DNA of 64,000 bases, taken from assembly GCF_900591205.1 (NCBI RefSeq), contig NZ_UUPU01000024.1:1-64000 (forward strand). The letters run 5' to 3'. Each line of letters begins with the position of its first letter. Position 1 is the stretch's first letter. A program made the translations under genes and the position numbers. This document shows, one piece after another, positions 16,035 to 24,543 of this stretch. The notes beneath the pieces were generated by a model. It was not told where the DNA came from, did no database searches, and was given only the letters and a program-made list of their open reading frames with translations. The stretch is from Pseudomonas viridiflava. GTDB taxonomy: Bacteria > Pseudomonadota > Gammaproteobacteria > Pseudomonadales > Pseudomonadaceae.

Positions 16035-16979
16035 ATGCCCACCGTGGATTGCGCCAACACCCGCCGCGACGAAGCCCTGGACTGGCTGATGCGTGTGCAA
16101 CAGGCTCCGCTGGACGCGGACCTGCGTGCGCAGTTGGCCCACTGGTGCGCCACCGACGAGGCGAATGCCAAGGCGTATCGCAAGGCCGAACGCGTGTGGC
16201 AATTGACCGGGCAAGTGGCGCCGGCCAGCACTGCACAGTGGCCGCAACCGACCCGCCCGGCTGCGCGGCCACGCCGTGTTCGGCGCTGGGGCGCGGCGGC
16301 CATCGCAGCCTGCCTGGTTGTGGCCCTGGCGCCGAGCCTGCTGCTGCGCTGGCAAGCCGACTACCGTACCGGCGCCGGGGAAACCCGCGACATCACCCTC
16401 AGCGACGGCAGTGTGGTGCAACTCGACAGCCACTCGGCCATCGCCGTGGACATCGCCGGTAACCATCGGGACGTGCGGCTGCTGGTCGGCCAGGCGTTTT
16501 TCAAGGTGATGCCGGATAAAAGCAAACCCTTTCATGTGCGCACCCAGACCTTGCAGGTCACCGTCACCGGCACCGCGTTCAACGTGGACGCCGCGCCCAA
16601 CCCGAGCGTCGCCGTGCAACAGGGCTCGGTCAATGTCGATAATCTGCAGGACGGCCGCCCCCCCGCCAGCCTGGTGCCCGGCCAACGCCTGAGTTATCGA
16701 GCCGGCCGCGCCGAGCTGAGCACCTTTACCCCCAGCCAGGCCGCCGCCTGGCGCCAGGGCCAGTTGATTGCCGATGACCTGCCGATCAGCGAGGTGTTGG
16801 AGCAACTGCGCCGCTATACCCCCGGCCTGATCATACTGCGCGACGCCACGCTCGGCGCGCAGCGGGTCACCGGCGTATACGACCTACGCAAACCCCAGGC
16901 GGCGCTGCGAGCCGTGCTGCAACCTTATGGTGCCAAAGTCCGCGCTTACAGCCCGTGGCTGTTGGTGCTGAGCCGTTAA
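16035..16979 (+). CDS. FecR-family anti-sigma factor / transmembrane sensor
   Basis: 314 aa. The DUF4880 cytoplasmic anti-sigma segment (DEALDWLMRVQQAPLDADLR) begins near residue 10. One membrane span lies about residues 85-105 (AAIAACLVVALAPSLLL), followed by the periplasmic FecR domain (SDGSVVQLDSHSAIAVD) and a C-terminal STN-like part. GGAG lies 12 bp before ATG 16035. The frame also opens at ATG 15921, which overlaps the sigma stop and would add 38 atypical residues; that start cannot be excluded. It relays the receptor signal to the ECF factor encoded upstream. Confidence 0.87.
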   Translation: MPTVDCANTRRDEALDWLMRVQQAPLDADLRAQLAHWCATDEANAKAYRKAERVWQLTGQVAPASTAQWPQPTRPAARPRRVRRWGAAAIAACLVVALAPSLLLRWQADYRTGAGETRDITLSDGSVVQLDSHSAIAVDIAGNHRDVRLLVGQAFFKVMPDKSKPFHVRTQTLQVTVTGTAFNVDAAPNPSVAVQQGSVNVDNLQDGRPPASLVPGQRLSYRAGRAELSTFTPSQAAAWRQGQLIADDLPISEVLEQLRRYTPGLIILRDATLGAQRVTGVYDLRKPQAALRAVLQPYGAKVRAYSPWLLVLSR

Positions 16980-17115
16980 AAAGCCTGCCTTTTAAAAATA
17001 TTTGATGTTTTTTCTGAAAATCCCCCGCGCTGTCCCGTCTTCTGTCCCGCGCGCAGCAATTGAGATTTATTCGTATTCATTGACTGGCCGGTTTTAGCCG
17101 GCGCGGGGATCTTGC

Positions 17116-19938
17116 ATGACTCACACCCTTCACCGCTTGCCTGGGCAGCGCGGGCCCTGGCCGCTGCGCCTGAAAAAAACCGCCGGCGCCGGTTTGCTTG
17201 GCCTGTGCTGCGCGTTCAGCTCAGTGCCGCAGGCCCTGGCGCAGGCTCAAACCGCCGATAACGCGGCGCATGGTTTCAGCATCCCGGCACAGCCGCTGGC
17301 CGGTGCGCTGATCGCCTTCGGCCAACAGAGCGGCCAGCAGGTGAGCGTCGACCCGCAGCTGCTAAAGGGCGTGAATTCGCCGGGTGTGAACGGTGACATG
17401 AGCAACGACGCCGCCCTCGCGTACCTGCTGCAAGGCACCGGTATTGGCTGGAGTTATCAGGACGGCGCGCTGGTGTTCCATCGCCTGCAAAGCGCCGACG
17501 CCGGGCCGGTGATGCTGGACAATACCGTGGTGCTGGGTTTTACCGAAGAGAACTCGTTCCAGGGCGCCACCGTGATTGATCAACGCGCTATCCAGGCGTT
17601 CCCCGGGGCCAACGGCGACATCACCACCCTGCTGCAAATGCACCCCGCCGTGCAGTTCAGCAGCGCCGAAAAAAGCTCCAACACCCCCGGTGAAATCGAC
17701 CCGGCGGACATCAGTATCAACGGCGCCAAGTTCTACCAGAACAACTTCATGATCGACGGCATGTCGATCAACAACGACATCGACCCCAGCGCCCACGGTT
17801 ACAGCGAAACCCGCCAGTTCGACGCGGCGCCAAGCCGCTCCCACGGCATCGCCCTGGACGCCGACCTGCTGCAGGAAGTGAAGGTCTACGACAGCAACGT
17901 GCCTGCCGAATACGGCGGCTTCAACGGCGGCGTGGTCGACGCGATCACCCGTCGCCCCAGCCAGGACCTGCACGGCAAGTTCTCCTATTCCATGACCCGC
18001 TCGGCCTGGACCAAATACCACATCACCGCCCAGGACCAGGAAGCGTTCGACAACGCGTCCAACGAGCAATACCAGCCCGACTTCAAGAAAACCACGCTAC
18101 GCGGCATGCTCGAAGGCCACCTGACCGAGGACTTCGGCGCCATCCTGAGCTTCTCGCAAAAACGCTCGGTGATCCCGCTGAACCGCTATGCCGACGGTTA
18201 CACCAGCCCCAATGGCGACAACGAAAAAGACCAGACGCGCCAGCTCGACAACTACATGCTCAAGACCTACTGGAACGTCAACGACCGCCTCAGCCTCGAC
18301 GCCTCGTTCATCAAGGCCCCGCAGGAAAATACCTATTTTCGCGAGAACTACGTGAACTCCGGCTTCACCAATATCAACGGCGGCTGGCAGGGTTCGCTCA
18401 AGGCGGTCTGGGAAGGTGATTCGGCGCGCTGGAGCCACACCCTGGCGTTGACCGATCTCAATAGTTCACGCGAGTCGGAATCCACCGACATGATCGGCTG
18501 GTACTACTCCAGCGTTAAGAACTGGGGCATCCCGCTGTCCACGACCTCGCGCAGTGGCGAAGGCGCGTATGGCGACCTGGACCAGACCCAGCGCGGCATC
18601 GACTACAAGCTCAAAGCCGATTGGCAGGCATTCAATTGGGGCGGTGCCGAGCACCAGTTTACCGGCGGCATGGAGCTGACCCGCAACCAGGCCACCTGGG
18701 AGCGCAACACCGCGGCCACCAGCGCGCTGGTCGGCCGGCGCGACAACGGCACCACCTGCATCAACAATGACAACCTCTGCTCCATCGGCCTGCTGCTCAA
18801 CGGCAACACGCGCCAATGGGCCAACACCATCAACGTGTACGACGCCGGCAAACTGGACCTGACCGAAACCAAATACGCGTTCCACCTGCAAGACGCGATT
18901 CAAATCGGCAAGCTCGGCCTGCGCCCCGGCGTGCGCTTTGAAGGCGACGATTACATGGAGGACAAAAACCTCGCGCCGCGCTTTGCCGGCGACTACGACT
19001 TCTTCGGTGACCGCAGCACCGTGCTGGTCTTCGGCGCCAACCGCTACTACGGACGCAACCTGTTCAAATACCGCCTGGCCGACGGCCGCCAAGCCTTCAA
19101 CACCCGCTATACCCGCACCACCCAAGGTGGCGCATGGACTTCGGTCCAGGGCAAAAACCAGAACAAATTCTCCGACCTCAACGTGCCCTATAACGATGAG
19201 TGGACCCTGGGCCTGGATCAGGTGTGGCTCGACACCGATTTTCGCCTGAAATACGTGCGCCGCGAAGGCAAGGACCAGATCTTGCGCGCCTCCAACCGCG
19301 TGCTGGGCACAGGCGCCGCCGCCGGTTACGACACCATCTATTACACCTACACCAATGCGGGCGCCAGCGAGAGCGACAACGTCAGCCTGACCATCACGCC
19401 CAAGCACGAATTCAACTGGCAAGGCACCCGCACCAGTGTGCAGGCGGCGTTTGACTGGTCAAAGACCAAGGACGGCTACGGCACCTACGAATCTATCGTC
19501 AATGCCGGTGAGTTCGCCGACGATGATGTGATCTACGACGGCAAGCGCATGGCCTACAGCGAACTGCCCGCCGGCGACTTCAACCGCCCCTGGACGGCGC
19601 GCCTGACCACCATCACCGAGATCCCGCAGTGGAACCTCACGGTCAGCAACTTCCTGCGTTATCGCGGCGCCTACGAACAGATCATCGAAACCGACGCCAC
19701 CGCAGTGATCGGTGACGAGACCCTGGCGGTGTACGACTCGGCCAAGGTCAAGGCCGCGCCCACCTGGGACATGCGCGTCAGCTGGGAGATCCCCACCGGC
19801 AAGGACCAGGCGCTGTTTGCCGCCGTGGATATCACCAACGTCACCGACCATGTCAACGAAATCGTCGGCAAAACCAGCTCGACCGTGACCTATGAAGTTG
19901 GCCGCCAATACTGGCTGGAAGTCGGTTACCGCTTCTGA
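17116..19938 (+). CDS. TonB-dependent receptor with STN signalling domain (FusA/YddB-like context)
   Basis: 940 aa outer-membrane receptor. A signal peptide ends near residue 43 (ALAQAQ), an STN domain covers about 52-122 (GFSIPAQPLAGALIAFGQQ), the plug follows about 140-290, and the beta-barrel ends with aromatic YRF at the C-terminus. STN domains contact FecR, so this is a transducer receptor for the sigma/FecR pair upstream. The next two genes encode an M16 protease and an SbmA-like ABC protein, the arrangement of ferredoxin-import (Fus) and YddB/PqqL systems. The cargo may therefore be a small iron protein or peptide rather than a siderophore. The 136 bp upstream contain TGAAAAT (17015-17021) and CGTCT (17036-17040), a possible ECF promoter. 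Confidence 0.85.
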   Translation: MTHTLHRLPGQRGPWPLRLKKTAGAGLLGLCCAFSSVPQALAQAQTADNAAHGFSIPAQPLAGALIAFGQQSGQQVSVDPQLLKGVNSPGVNGDMSNDAALAYLLQGTGIGWSYQDGALVFHRLQSADAGPVMLDNTVVLGFTEENSFQGATVIDQRAIQAFPGANGDITTLLQMHPAVQFSSAEKSSNTPGEIDPADISINGAKFYQNNFMIDGMSINNDIDPSAHGYSETRQFDAAPSRSHGIALDADLLQEVKVYDSNVPAEYGGFNGGVVDAITRRPSQDLHGKFSYSMTRSAWTKYHITAQDQEAFDNASNEQYQPDFKKTTLRGMLEGHLTEDFGAILSFSQKRSVIPLNRYADGYTSPNGDNEKDQTRQLDNYMLKTYWNVNDRLSLDASFIKAPQENTYFRENYVNSGFTNINGGWQGSLKAVWEGDSARWSHTLALTDLNSSRESESTDMIGWYYSSVKNWGIPLSTTSRSGEGAYGDLDQTQRGIDYKLKADWQAFNWGGAEHQFTGGMELTRNQATWERNTAATSALVGRRDNGTTCINNDNLCSIGLLLNGNTRQWANTINVYDAGKLDLTETKYAFHLQDAIQIGKLGLRPGVRFEGDDYMEDKNLAPRFAGDYDFFGDRSTVLVFGANRYYGRNLFKYRLADGRQAFNTRYTRTTQGGAWTSVQGKNQNKFSDLNVPYNDEWTLGLDQVWLDTDFRLKYVRREGKDQILRASNRVLGTGAAAGYDTIYYTYTNAGASESDNVSLTITPKHEFNWQGTRTSVQAAFDWSKTKDGYGTYESIVNAGEFADDDVIYDGKRMAYSELPAGDFNRPWTARLTTITEIPQWNLTVSNFLRYRGAYEQIIETDATAVIGDETLAVYDSAKVKAAPTWDMRVSWEIPTGKDQALFAAVDITNVTDHVNEIVGKTSSTVTYEVGRQYWLEVGYRF

Positions 19939-19966
19939 CCTGCCCCTGATTAGCCTGGATACCTGA

Positions 19967-22723
19967 ATGAACAAGATACTTGCCGGCCTGCTCGGCCCGC
20001 TGCTGCTCTGCGCCTGCGCATCGCCCCCACCCCAGGCACCGTTGCCGTGGGCGCCCCAAGTGGTGCGCGGCCAACTGGCCAATGGTCTGGAATACCGCCT
20101 GGTGCGTGACAGCGCCCAGGCCGGGCGCCTGGACCTGCGCCTGACCGTGCGCGCAGGCTCCGTGGATGAAGATGACGATCAGGTCGGTGTGGCGCATATG
20201 CTCGAACACCTGACCTTCCGCAGCCGCGCCGGCCAAGCCGGCGACCTGCGCGCACAGATGACCGCGCTGGGCTGGGTGCAGGGTCGCAACTACAACGCGG
20301 TGACCAGCTATGACCGCACCCAGTATTTGCTCAGCCCCACGGCCGGTAGCAAGCAAGCGCCGGTGGCGCTGCAGAAGCTCGCGCAGTTGGTGTTTGCCGG
20401 CGACTACAGCGCCGCCGACCTGGAACGCGAGCGCCCTATCGTCATCGAAGAATGGCGCGGCGGCCTTGGCGTGGCGCAGCGCATGAATGATCAGCGTGCG
20501 GCGTCGCAGCGGGTCGGCTCGCGTTACCCGCAGCACCGCACCATCGGCAACGAGGCGGCGATTCGTGCCGCTTCGCTCGGCGCCTTGCAGCGTTTTCAGC
20601 AACGCTGGTATGTACCCAATAACATGCTGCTGTCGGTGGTCGGTGACTTCGACCCGCAGCAACTGGCGCAGCAGATCGAGCAGGCTTTCGGTGCCCCCGC
20701 TGCCCATGCGCTGCCCGAGCGCGAGTATCGCGAATTACCCCTCGACGGCCAGCTGAAAATCTTCCGCCTGCAAGACCCACAAACCGGCAGCAACCAGGTG
20801 TCGCTGCTGTTTCGCCTGCATGAGCCGAACAGCCGGGGCGCCACCGCCGAGGCCACCCGCGAGCGCCTGATCGACCGCATCAGCCTGTCGGCGCTACTCG
20901 GCCAACTGCGCCGCCAACCCCTGCAAGCCGGGGTGCGCAGCCTGACGGCGCAAAAGACTCTGATCGGCGAACACTCCAGCGTGCTGGGGGTCGCCGCCGG
21001 TGTCGAAGGCGCCCATCACGACGCCGCCTTGCAACAATTGCTGACCGAGCTTGAGCGCTTGCGTCAACACGGCTTCACCGCGCAAGACCTGAGCGTTGAA
21101 CAGGCGAAGATTCGGCAACTGGCCAACGGCATGCTGGCCAAGGACGAGTCGCGCACCTTTGAACAATGGGTCACCAGCCTCAACGATGCCGCCGTGCAAA
21201 ACCGCACGGTGGTGGCGCCGCATCAAATCGCTCGGCTGACCCTGCAAGCGCTCGACACCATCGACCTCGCCGCCGTCAATGCACGGTTGCTGCGCTGGCT
21301 GGACAGCCCCGACCAGGTGCTGCAACTGACCGCGCCGGGCAACAGCGTGGTGCGTTTACCCACAGTGGCCGAGGTGCAGCAACTGCGCACATCCCTCGCC
21401 CAGACCTCGTTGACCGCGCCCCAGGCTACCGCGCCCCTGGCACCGCCGAGCGTCACGTTCACACCGCAGGCCGCGGGCCAACCCGGCAGCGTAACGCGCA
21501 AACGCACGTTTGCCGCCGAGCGGGTCGAACACTGGCAACTGAGCAACGGCGATCGTCTGGTCTGGCTGCGACGTAATGCCGAAAACGGCCAGTGGCGCCT
21601 GCAAGCCGAGTCGGCCGCCGGCTTCAACCGCAGCGACGTGCCCGCCTGGCGCCTGCAAATGGCCGCGCAGTTGGGCAACCAGAGCGGCGCTCCCGGTCTG
21701 GAGGCGTGGCGCAAACAGCACAAGGCCACATTGAGCCTGGAACACAGCGCCACCCGCCTGCAGTTAAGCGCGAGCAGCGCACCGTCAAGTCATGCCTTGA
21801 CCACGTTGCTGCAAAGCTATCGCCAAAGCCAGGTTGATGCAGTGATCGAGGACGCGCTGTTCAGTGCCGCTCGCGACGATTTGCTGTCACGCGTCAGCAC
21901 CCGACCAGACGCCATCGCGGTGGCCCGCCGTGAACTGCGCTACGGCATGGACACCTGGCACAGCCCCGATCAAGCGGCGCTGGAGCCCTTGCAATCAACG
22001 ACCTTGACCGAAGACTGGCAACAGCTGGTACAGGCGCCGGTCACCTTCTACCTGATGGCTGACATCGACCCCGCACAGCTGGAAACCGCCGTGCGCGAAC
22101 AGTTGGCGAATATCCCACGCGGCGTCGCCCCAGCCACGCGCCCTGCCCTGCAAGTACCCGGTCAACGCCGTACCGACCTGGCCGTGGCGCTGGAACCGCG
22201 GGTGGTGCTGGAAGCCAGCAGCTTCAGCGAACACCCATGGTCGCCGGAGGCCGCCGCCCGGGTCGCCGCCCTGCGTGAGTTAGCTAACCAGCAGCTCAAG
22301 CAGCGCCTGCGCGGTGAAGCCTCCGGCGTGTACCGCCTGGGTTTCGACAGCGAACTGAACCCCGACACGCAGCGCATCGAAAGCCAGTTGAGCTTTACCT
22401 GCGACCCTGCACGCGCCGAGGAACTGTGGGCGCTGGCCCAGCAAACCCTGGCACAGTTGGGCCGCTCGGTAGATGCGCAATGGGTGGCCGGCGAACGTGC
22501 CGAGCTGCGCCGCCAGGAGCAAAAGCGCCGCGTCGACCCCGCAACCCAATGGCGCCGCCTGCTGCTCAGCGAACGCCAGTGGCAGGACCCGCGCTACCTG
22601 AGCCGACAGACGAGGTTGCCGGACGGCATCCGCATCGAGCCGCTCAAACCCTTGGCGAGTCAGCTGTTCCCGGTGAATAACCAAGTGCTGCTGCGCGTGC
22701 TGCCCAAGGCGGATGCACGGTGA
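19967..22723 (+). CDS. M16-family zinc protease, lipoprotein (PqqL/FusC-like)
   Basis: 918 aa with two M16 halves. The inverted zinc motif HMLEH is at residues 77-81 (HxxEH: His ligands and catalytic Glu), and the third ligand is probably in ERPIVIEEW about 75 residues later. The N-terminus MNKILAGLLGPLLLCAC is a lipoprotein signal, with acylated Cys17 followed by Ala-Ser, suggesting outer-membrane anchoring facing the periplasm. FusC of Pectobacterium cleaves imported plant ferredoxin to release iron, and PqqL is the E. coli relative. Here it would process what the adjacent receptor imports. Its end overlaps the ABC gene by 4 bp. Confidence 0.87.
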   Translation: MNKILAGLLGPLLLCACASPPPQAPLPWAPQVVRGQLANGLEYRLVRDSAQAGRLDLRLTVRAGSVDEDDDQVGVAHMLEHLTFRSRAGQAGDLRAQMTALGWVQGRNYNAVTSYDRTQYLLSPTAGSKQAPVALQKLAQLVFAGDYSAADLERERPIVIEEWRGGLGVAQRMNDQRAASQRVGSRYPQHRTIGNEAAIRAASLGALQRFQQRWYVPNNMLLSVVGDFDPQQLAQQIEQAFGAPAAHALPEREYRELPLDGQLKIFRLQDPQTGSNQVSLLFRLHEPNSRGATAEATRERLIDRISLSALLGQLRRQPLQAGVRSLTAQKTLIGEHSSVLGVAAGVEGAHHDAALQQLLTELERLRQHGFTAQDLSVEQAKIRQLANGMLAKDESRTFEQWVTSLNDAAVQNRTVVAPHQIARLTLQALDTIDLAAVNARLLRWLDSPDQVLQLTAPGNSVVRLPTVAEVQQLRTSLAQTSLTAPQATAPLAPPSVTFTPQAAGQPGSVTRKRTFAAERVEHWQLSNGDRLVWLRRNAENGQWRLQAESAAGFNRSDVPAWRLQMAAQLGNQSGAPGLEAWRKQHKATLSLEHSATRLQLSASSAPSSHALTTLLQSYRQSQVDAVIEDALFSAARDDLLSRVSTRPDAIAVARRELRYGMDTWHSPDQAALEPLQSTTLTEDWQQLVQAPVTFYLMADIDPAQLETAVREQLANIPRGVAPATRPALQVPGQRRTDLAVALEPRVVLEASSFSEHPWSPEAAARVAALRELANQQLKQRLRGEASGVYRLGFDSELNPDTQRIESQLSFTCDPARAEELWALAQQTLAQLGRSVDAQWVAGERAELRRQEQKRRVDPATQWRRLLLSERQWQDPRYLSRQTRLPDGIRIEPLKPLASQLFPVNNQVLLRVLPKADAR

Positions 22724-24450
22724 AGAGCCTGCGTACGTTCTATCGTCTGGCCGCGCCATTCTGGCGCCGACGCGCCCAGTGGCTGGGCTGGCTGATGCTG
22801 GCCGGGATCATCGGCATGGGCCTGTTGATTGTGCAGATCAACGTGTTGATCAATGCCTGGAGCAAGACTTTCTACGACACCCTGGGCGCATTCGACACGC
22901 CCGCCCTGTATGCGCTGATGGGCCGCTACGTGCTGTACCTGGGCGCCTATGTGCTGATCGTGGTGGCGCTGGACTGGGTGCGCAAAGCCCTGGTGCTGCG
23001 TTGGCGCCAGGCCATGACCGAGCAGTTCACCCACGCCTGGCTGGCGGACCAGGCGTTCTACCGCCTGGGGCTCGGCGGCGAGCCGGACAACCCCGACCAG
23101 CGCATCAGCGAGGACGTGGATATCGTCGCCGACCTGAGCGTGGAATTGGTGGCGTCGTTCATTATCAACATGGCCCAGGTCGGCGCGTTCATGAGCATTC
23201 TGTGGCAGCTGTCCGGGGTGCAGACGTTCAGCGTGGGCGAGTACAGCATCACCCTGTCGGGTTACCTGGTGTGGATCGTGCTGATCTATACCTTGGCCGG
23301 CAGTTTGATCACCCATTGGGTCGGCCGCCCGCTGCACCGCCTGAACGTGGATCGCCAGCACTACGAGGCGGACTTTCGCGCCAGCCTGTTGCGCAAGCGC
23401 GAGCATGCCGAGCAGATCGCCCTGTACCGTGGTGAGGCCGTGGAGCGCCAGCACTTGGCCGAACGCTTCGGTGCGATTGCGCACAATTGGCGCCAGTTGA
23501 TGGGACGCGAGCGCAACCTCAGCTTGTTTACCGTCAGCTATGAGCGGGTGAGCCTGATTATTCCGGTATTCGCCGCCCTGCCCGCCTTCCTCGCCAAGAC
23601 CATCACCCTGGGCGGGCTGATGCAGATCCGCAGTGCCTTTGGCGCGGTGCAGGGCTCGTTGAGCTGGTTTATCAAGCTGTACCCGAAGCTGATGCGCTGG
23701 AGTTCGGCGGTGGAACGGCTGGGGCAGTTTGAACAAGCGATTGCTGCGAGCCGCTGCCAGGCCAAGGCGCCAGTGGTCGGCGAGTGCCTGTGCGTTGACG
23801 GCCTGGATGTATTGCGCCCGGACGCCGGCGTGTTGCTGGCCGATGTGTCGGTGCAGGTGGCGCAAGGCGAGTGGCTGTTGATGGCCGGACGCAGCGGCAT
23901 CGGCAAGTCGACCTTGCTGCGCACCTTGCAGGGCATCTGGCCGTATTGTCGCGGCGGCTGGCGATTGCCGCCGGGGCGCAGCCTGTTGCTGCCGCAAAAG
24001 CCGTATCTGCCGAGTATGCCGTTGCGCAATTTGCTGGCTTACCCGGCGCTCGAAGTACCGAGCGCGACGCGGTTGGTCGCGGTATTGCAGCAGGTGGGGC
24101 TGGAGGGGCTGATACAGCGTCTGGAGGAGCAAACCGAATGGTCACGGCAACTGTCGGGCGGCGAGCAACAGCGCATCGGCCTGGCGCGGGCACTGCTGTA
24201 CGCGCCCGACACCTTGTACCTGGATGAAGCGACCAACCAACTCGACGAGGCCAGCGCCCATGCCCTGCTGGTGCTGCTGCGCGAGCAATTGCCGAACTGC
24301 ACGGTGATCGGCATCAGCCACCAGGTGGGGTTGGCAGTGCTGTTCGATCGGGTCTGGTCCCCGGAGGCACTTCATACCCCTGTGGTAAGCGCGCTTGTCG
24401 AGTCGTCGCACCGCCCGCCTCGGGCTGCACAGCAGCCCCAAAAAACCTGA
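22720..24450 (+). CDS. SbmA/YddA-type ABC transporter (fused permease-ATPase)
   Basis: 576 aa. About six membrane segments of the ABC_membrane_2 type occupy residues 20-320, and the ATPase domain 360-545 has Walker A GRSGIGKST, signature LSGGEQQR and Walker B LYLDEAT. The start is GTG 22720 in a GTGA overlap with the protease stop. E. coli YddA and Pectobacterium FusD hold the equivalent place beside PqqL/FusC and are proposed to move peptide or iron products across the inner membrane. The last 22 or so codons lie in a degenerate REP arm (from 24382), so the native tail was probably altered by the repeat. Confidence 0.87.
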   Translation: MKSLRTFYRLAAPFWRRRAQWLGWLMLAGIIGMGLLIVQINVLINAWSKTFYDTLGAFDTPALYALMGRYVLYLGAYVLIVVALDWVRKALVLRWRQAMTEQFTHAWLADQAFYRLGLGGEPDNPDQRISEDVDIVADLSVELVASFIINMAQVGAFMSILWQLSGVQTFSVGEYSITLSGYLVWIVLIYTLAGSLITHWVGRPLHRLNVDRQHYEADFRASLLRKREHAEQIALYRGEAVERQHLAERFGAIAHNWRQLMGRERNLSLFTVSYERVSLIIPVFAALPAFLAKTITLGGLMQIRSAFGAVQGSLSWFIKLYPKLMRWSSAVERLGQFEQAIAASRCQAKAPVVGECLCVDGLDVLRPDAGVLLADVSVQVAQGEWLLMAGRSGIGKSTLLRTLQGIWPYCRGGWRLPPGRSLLLPQKPYLPSMPLRNLLAYPALEVPSATRLVAVLQQVGLEGLIQRLEEQTEWSRQLSGGEQQRIGLARALLYAPDTLYLDEATNQLDEASAHALLVLLREQLPNCTVIGISHQVGLAVLFDRVWSPEALHTPVVSALVESSHRPPRAAQQPQKT

Positions 24451-24526
24451 CAGCGCCGTGCCTGAAAAACACGTTGGCAGAATTCGGGCCGCTGCGCAGC
24501 CCAACGCGCGCAAGCCCGCTCGCCAC
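24382..24526. repeat. REP doublet, family 1, degenerate left arm
   Basis: The right arm (ending 24526) is nearly intact, while the left arm (from 24382) has drifted and is read as the end of the ABC transporter gene. Bases 24451-24543 hold only this repeat. Confidence 0.7.
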
Positions 24527-24543
24527 GCAGCTGAGAACTTCGG

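Noticed and set aside
17116..19938. Plain ferric-siderophore receptor
   Set aside because: Not excluded, but the adjacent M16 protease and YddA-type ABC protein point to protein or peptide cargo.
22660..24132. Open frame of 490 codons on the minus strand
   Set aside because: It is the complement of the ABC transporter, with no domain and His/Gln-rich composition.
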